Assembly (NCBI GenBank): GCA_015069195.1
Contig: SVJA01000001.1
Span: 251,859-315,858, forward strand
From: Oscillospiraceae bacterium
GTDB taxonomy: Bacteria > Bacillota > Clostridia > UBA1212
Direction of reading: 5' to 3'
DNA length: 64,000 nt
The position numbers and the translations under genes are program-made. Below are positions 61,291-64,000 of the stretch, in pieces; position 1 is the stretch's first letter, and each line of letters begins with the position of its first letter. Below the pieces are notes generated by a model. That model was given only the letters and a program-made list of their open reading frames with translations. It did not search any database and was not told the DNA's origin.

Positions 61291-64000
61291 TCAGTTCGCT
61301 CTGACTGCGATGTTACGAACTGCGATAAGGTCAGTTGTAACGAGTGCTGTACCATAGTTAGAGAGCTTCAAGAGATCTGTAACTGTAGCGTCAGCTGTAA
61401 GGCTGCCTACGAGAACTTTACCGAACTCAGCGAAGTCAACAACTACAACTGCATCATCAATTGTGAATGTTGCGCCTTCGTACTCAACTTCAACAGCAGC
61501 TGTAGCAGCGATAGCATCAGCAGCAAGTGTCAATGTAGCTGTTGCAGTGAAGCCTGTTGTGATCTCTTCGTCAGCAATACCTGTTGTATTTTCATTGTAG
61601 CTTACATAAAGAGTAATCTCGCTTGCAGCAGCATCAAATGCAGCACCTTCCTCGTAGTAAACCTGTGTAGAAGAAGCATCAACGATTGTAGGAGCTACGA
61701 AGTATACAGTAACTGTATCTGTGACAGTTTGGTCTTCAGCATAAGTAACTGTTACAGTCTGAGCAGCTGTGCTTGTGTTATCAAGTGCAGCTGAATCGTC
61801 TACGAGAGTACCAGCCTGTACGCCTGCAGAAACTGCATTCGGACCTACTGTACCGCTGTTAGCCTGCTCGAGTGTATACTGTGTATTGCCCCAAGCAAAT
61901 GTGTCACCAACTTTGAAGTAGAGAGTATCAGGAGTTACTGTGATACCAACGATAGACTCGTTGAGAGCGATAGTAACTACAACATCAGCTGTTACAGTTG
62001 TCTGTGTATCTTCCTGTGTATAAGCACCTGTGATAGTAGCCTGCTGGCCGCCTGTCATATCGTCTGTTACATCAGTTGTCAAATCAGCGAACATATCAGC
62101 AGAAGCGTCCTGAGCGTCATCAGATGTACCGTCTGTGTAAGTGATTACATACTCAACATTGTTGTTGATGTAGTCAGCAACAAATCCGTCTTTATCTGCT
62201 TCTGTCTCGTCAACTTCGATAGTTGTGAACTCTTCGCCTGTAGTCTTGTCAAAGAACTTGATAGACTCAATTGTCTTAGATACGAATACTGTACCGTCAA
62301 CAACATTTACATCTACAGCGTCAGCAGTAGCATTAGAAATCTGGTAATCGTCAACTGTGATAGATACTTTGTACTGAGCATCATTTGCAGAAGACTTAGC
62401 TGTTACTACAGGAACAGTTACAGTACCGAGAACAAATGTCTCGTCTGTGATATCTCCCTGAGCATAAGCAGCCCATACTGTGTATGTGTTGCCGTTCTGA
62501 GCAAGGATCTCAAGGCCTGTAGCAGGTGTGAATACAGGAGTACCTGTTGTAAGACCGTCTTCGATGTCGAGAGTAAATGTGATAGCAGCAATGCTGTCAG
62601 CGTTGTCAGTTACAGTAAGAGTAACATCAACGTTTGTATCACCTGTAAATATAAGGTCACCAGCCTCACCACGGTAGTCACCTGTGATTGTGATACCTGT
62701 GATATCAGCAAACTCAGCGTGAACTTCTACGTCAGCAGCGGGCATTGTGAATGTCTTAAGAGTTGTATTGATAGCGTACTCTGTTGTATCGCCGTCAATT
62801 GTGTAGTAAAGCTTAGAAAGCTTCTTTCCTGAATCAGGAGTCAATGTAACAGTAACAGTCTCACCCATTGTAGCTGTTGTAGGAGCAGCAGTGATAGCAC
62901 CGCCTTCGATATCAGGGCAGATAGAAACTGTGTAGTTAACTTTCTTGTAAGAAGCCTTAACAGCAACACCTTCTGTACCCATTGTGAATGTTGTTGTAGC
63001 AGCTGTCTCATCAGCGAGCTGTACGCCGCCTGCTGTAACTACCCACTTGTCAAACTCATGGCCTGCAGGAGGGTTATTAGCAATGATTGTGATTGTCTCA
63101 CCGTAAGCAGCTGTACCTGTGTAAGTACCGTCTGTTACGTATACGTCAACAGCCATAGCTTTGTAGTTAGCTGTAACTTCTACATTAGCTGTACCCATTG
63201 TGAATGTTGTTGACTCAGCTGTAGCATCAGCGAGTGTTACGCCACCGCTTACAACTGTCCAACCGTCAAATACCATACCTGTAGCAGCAGGATCAGCTGT
63301 GATGGTTACAGTTGTACCTTCAACAACAGCATCAGCAGGTGTAGCTGTACCATTGTTAACAGTTGTTGTGTATGTCGGAGCAGGAGTATCAGGACCACCA
63401 GAAGCAGAAGCAACTGTTATAAGTCCACCAAAGAGCTGTGCATAACCTTCGTACTCATCATCCCAATCACTATAGCATGTATAGTCCAAAGTGATCTGGT
63501 ATGAATCACCGGCAGGTGCATTATCAGCTACTGTAAATGTCATTGTATACATAAGTCCGTTAGGATTTACTTCAGTAGCACTCATAGCTGCCATTTTGAA
63601 CTTACCTGTTGCCAAGTTGTTTGTGTTGTTAGATATACCTGAATATCCATCAGCAGCTGTACCCTGTACTACAGAAGAACATGTCAAATATGTGCTGTCC
63701 CAATTAAGCTCCATATCATAGCTGTATGTTACTTCCGGGAAGTTTACATTTTTAACTGTAACTTCAAATGTATCTCCCGGTGCAGCAGTTACGTTTGATA
63801 TTACAACAGCAGGTGTTGTAATTGTAACTTCAGGATCTGTTACAACGGGTGTATTTACTTCTCCGCCACCTGTAGAAGCAGAAGCAACTGTTATAAGTCC
63901 ACCAAAGAGCTGTGCATAACCTTCGTACTCATCATCCCAATCACTATAGCATGTATAGTCCAAAGTGATCTGGTATGAATCACCGGCAGGTGCATTATCA
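61291..64000 (-). CDS. Scaffoldin with tandem cohesins (5' end outside window)
   Basis: More than 900 aa visible; the frame is open to base 64000, so the start lies outside. Two near-identical cohesin modules (158-aa period: TPAVVISNVTAAPGDTFEV, PNGLMYTMTFTVADNAPAGD) are followed by three bacterial-repeat units (~63400-62710, e.g. GTTVTITADPAATGMVFDGW), a third cohesin-like module (~62700-62285, TNVDVTLTVTDNADSIAAIT), and further Ig-like domains to ~61430. The C-terminus (TVTDLLKLSNYGTALVTTD, then LIAVRNIAVRAN) has two short repeats like dockerin helices but lacks their Ca2+ loops. Role: scaffold for dockerin enzymes. The anchored cohesin gene follows downstream. Confidence 0.9.
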   Translation of the reverse strand, partial: DNAPAGDSYQITLDYTCYSDWDDEYEGYAQLFGGLITVASASTGGGEVNTPVVTDPEVTITTPAVVISNVTAAPGDTFEVTVKNVNFPEVTYSYDMELNWDSTYLTCSSVVQGTAADGYSGISNNTNNLATGKFKMAAMSATEVNPNGLMYTMTFTVADNAPAGDSYQITLDYTCYSDWDDEYEGYAQLFGGLITVASASGGPDTPAPTYTTTVNNGTATPADAVVEGTTVTITADPAATGMVFDGWTVVSGGVTLADATAESTTFTMGTANVEVTANYKAMAVDVYVTDGTYTGTAAYGETITIIANNPPAGHEFDKWVVTAGGVQLADETAATTTFTMGTEGVAVKASYKKVNYTVSICPDIEGGAITAAPTTATMGETVTVTLTPDSGKKLSKLYYTIDGDTTEYAINTTLKTFTMPAADVEVHAEFADITGITITGDYRGEAGDLIFTGDTNVDVTLTVTDNADSIAAITFTLDIEDGLTTGTPVFTPATGLEILAQNGNTYTVWAAYAQGDITDETFVLGTVTVPVVTAKSSANDAQYKVSITVDDYQISNATADAVDVNVVDGTVFVSKTIESIKFFDKTTGEEFTTIEVDETEADKDGFVADYINNNVEYVITYTDGTSDDAQDASADMFADLTTDVTDDMTGGQQATITGAYTQEDTQTTVTADVVVTIALNESIVGITVTPDTLYFKVGDTFAWGNTQYTLEQANSGTVGPNAVSAGVQAGTLVDDSAALDNTSTAAQTVTVTYAEDQTVTDTVTVYFVAPTIVDASSTQVYYEEGAAFDAAASEITLYVSYNENTTGIADEEITTGFTATATLTLAADAIAATAAVEVEYEGATFTIDDAVVVVDFAEFGKVLVGSLTADATVTDLLKLSNYGTALVTTDLIAVRNIAVRAN
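63401..63526. repeat. 126-bp identical copy within tandem cohesin modules (copy 1)
   Basis: Bases 63401-63526 are identical to 63875-64000, a 474-bp (158-aa) period. The match is cut by the window end, so the repeat probably continues and more modules lie beyond. Confidence 0.93.
63875..64000. repeat. 126-bp identical copy within tandem cohesin modules (copy 2)
   Basis: Second copy of the segment at 63401-63526, 126 of 126 bases equal by direct comparison; truncated by the window edge. Confidence 0.93.

Noticed and set aside
1..64000. tRNA or rRNA genes
   Set aside because: Intergenic regions were scanned by eye for T-loop and acceptor patterns; none formed a convincing cloverleaf, though no tRNA model was run.

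Overview
This 64 kb window comes from a low-G+C Gram-positive chromosome (AT-rich by eye; composition was not computed). It is most consistent with a gut-type, cellulosome-bearing Clostridia/Oscillospirales bacterium. Evidence: a ctsR-mcsA-mcsB-clpC-radA operon with a perfect CtsR box; a yqfC-yqfD-phoH-ybeY block beside a PdaA-like deacetylase (spore-former ancestry); an ispA-dxs-tlyA block; strong AGGAGG ribosome binding sites; frequent TTG starts; and cohesin and dockerin proteins. No rRNA, tRNA, CRISPR array or intact prophage was seen.

Layout. 1-2.2 kb: the tail of an ABC-2 permease, then a cobalamin riboswitch ahead of a transcobalamin-like DUF4430 lipoprotein and an ECF S-component (predicted B12 uptake). 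2.2-7.2 kb: an AGCS amino-acid symporter, L-rhamnose isomerase with a divergent AraC regulator, and a lipoprotein. 7.3-11.5 kb: a YtrA-type GntR/ABC operon followed by unknown membrane genes. 11.5-17.8 kb: thiamine pyrophosphokinase, a LicD transferase, and a convergent operon of a binding-protein ABC importer plus a winged-helix/nucleotidyltransferase fusion. Together these last genes look like a route that imports a phosphonate or phosphocholine-like headgroup, activates it with CTP and attaches it to a surface glycan. 18-23.4 kb: a PadR-HAAS-DUF4097 operon, a TetR-controlled ABC-2 exporter and a small nucleotidyltransferase pair. 23.5-30 kb: a second AGCS symporter, a BlaI/BlaR1 operon in which blaR1 is frameshifted, and a CoA-disulfide-reductase/rhodanese fusion.

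30-42.4 kb: a 1234-aa dockerin protein whose body has unusually G+C-rich DNA, a GMP synthetase lacking its glutaminase domain, a lone large serine recombinase, TmcAL, and a domain-permuted GH3 glycosidase with its AraC regulator. 42.4-59 kb: the housekeeping, stress, isoprenoid and sporulation core, nearly all on the minus strand. 59-64 kb: two cohesin proteins. One is predicted to be surface-anchored. The other is a large scaffoldin with near-identical tandem cohesins that runs off the window end. With the dockerin protein they indicate a cellulosome-like system.

The most unusual structure is a family of about 75-nt hairpins placed at stop codons (13.06, 13.36, 38.56 and 39.04 kb, with a core-less relative at 42.33 kb). 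Each has 27-29-nt arms, perfect except for one bulge, whose outer ~20 bp are unique to the locus, around a conserved 18-19 nt core that shows compensatory changes. Decayed tandem copies lie between the intact ones.
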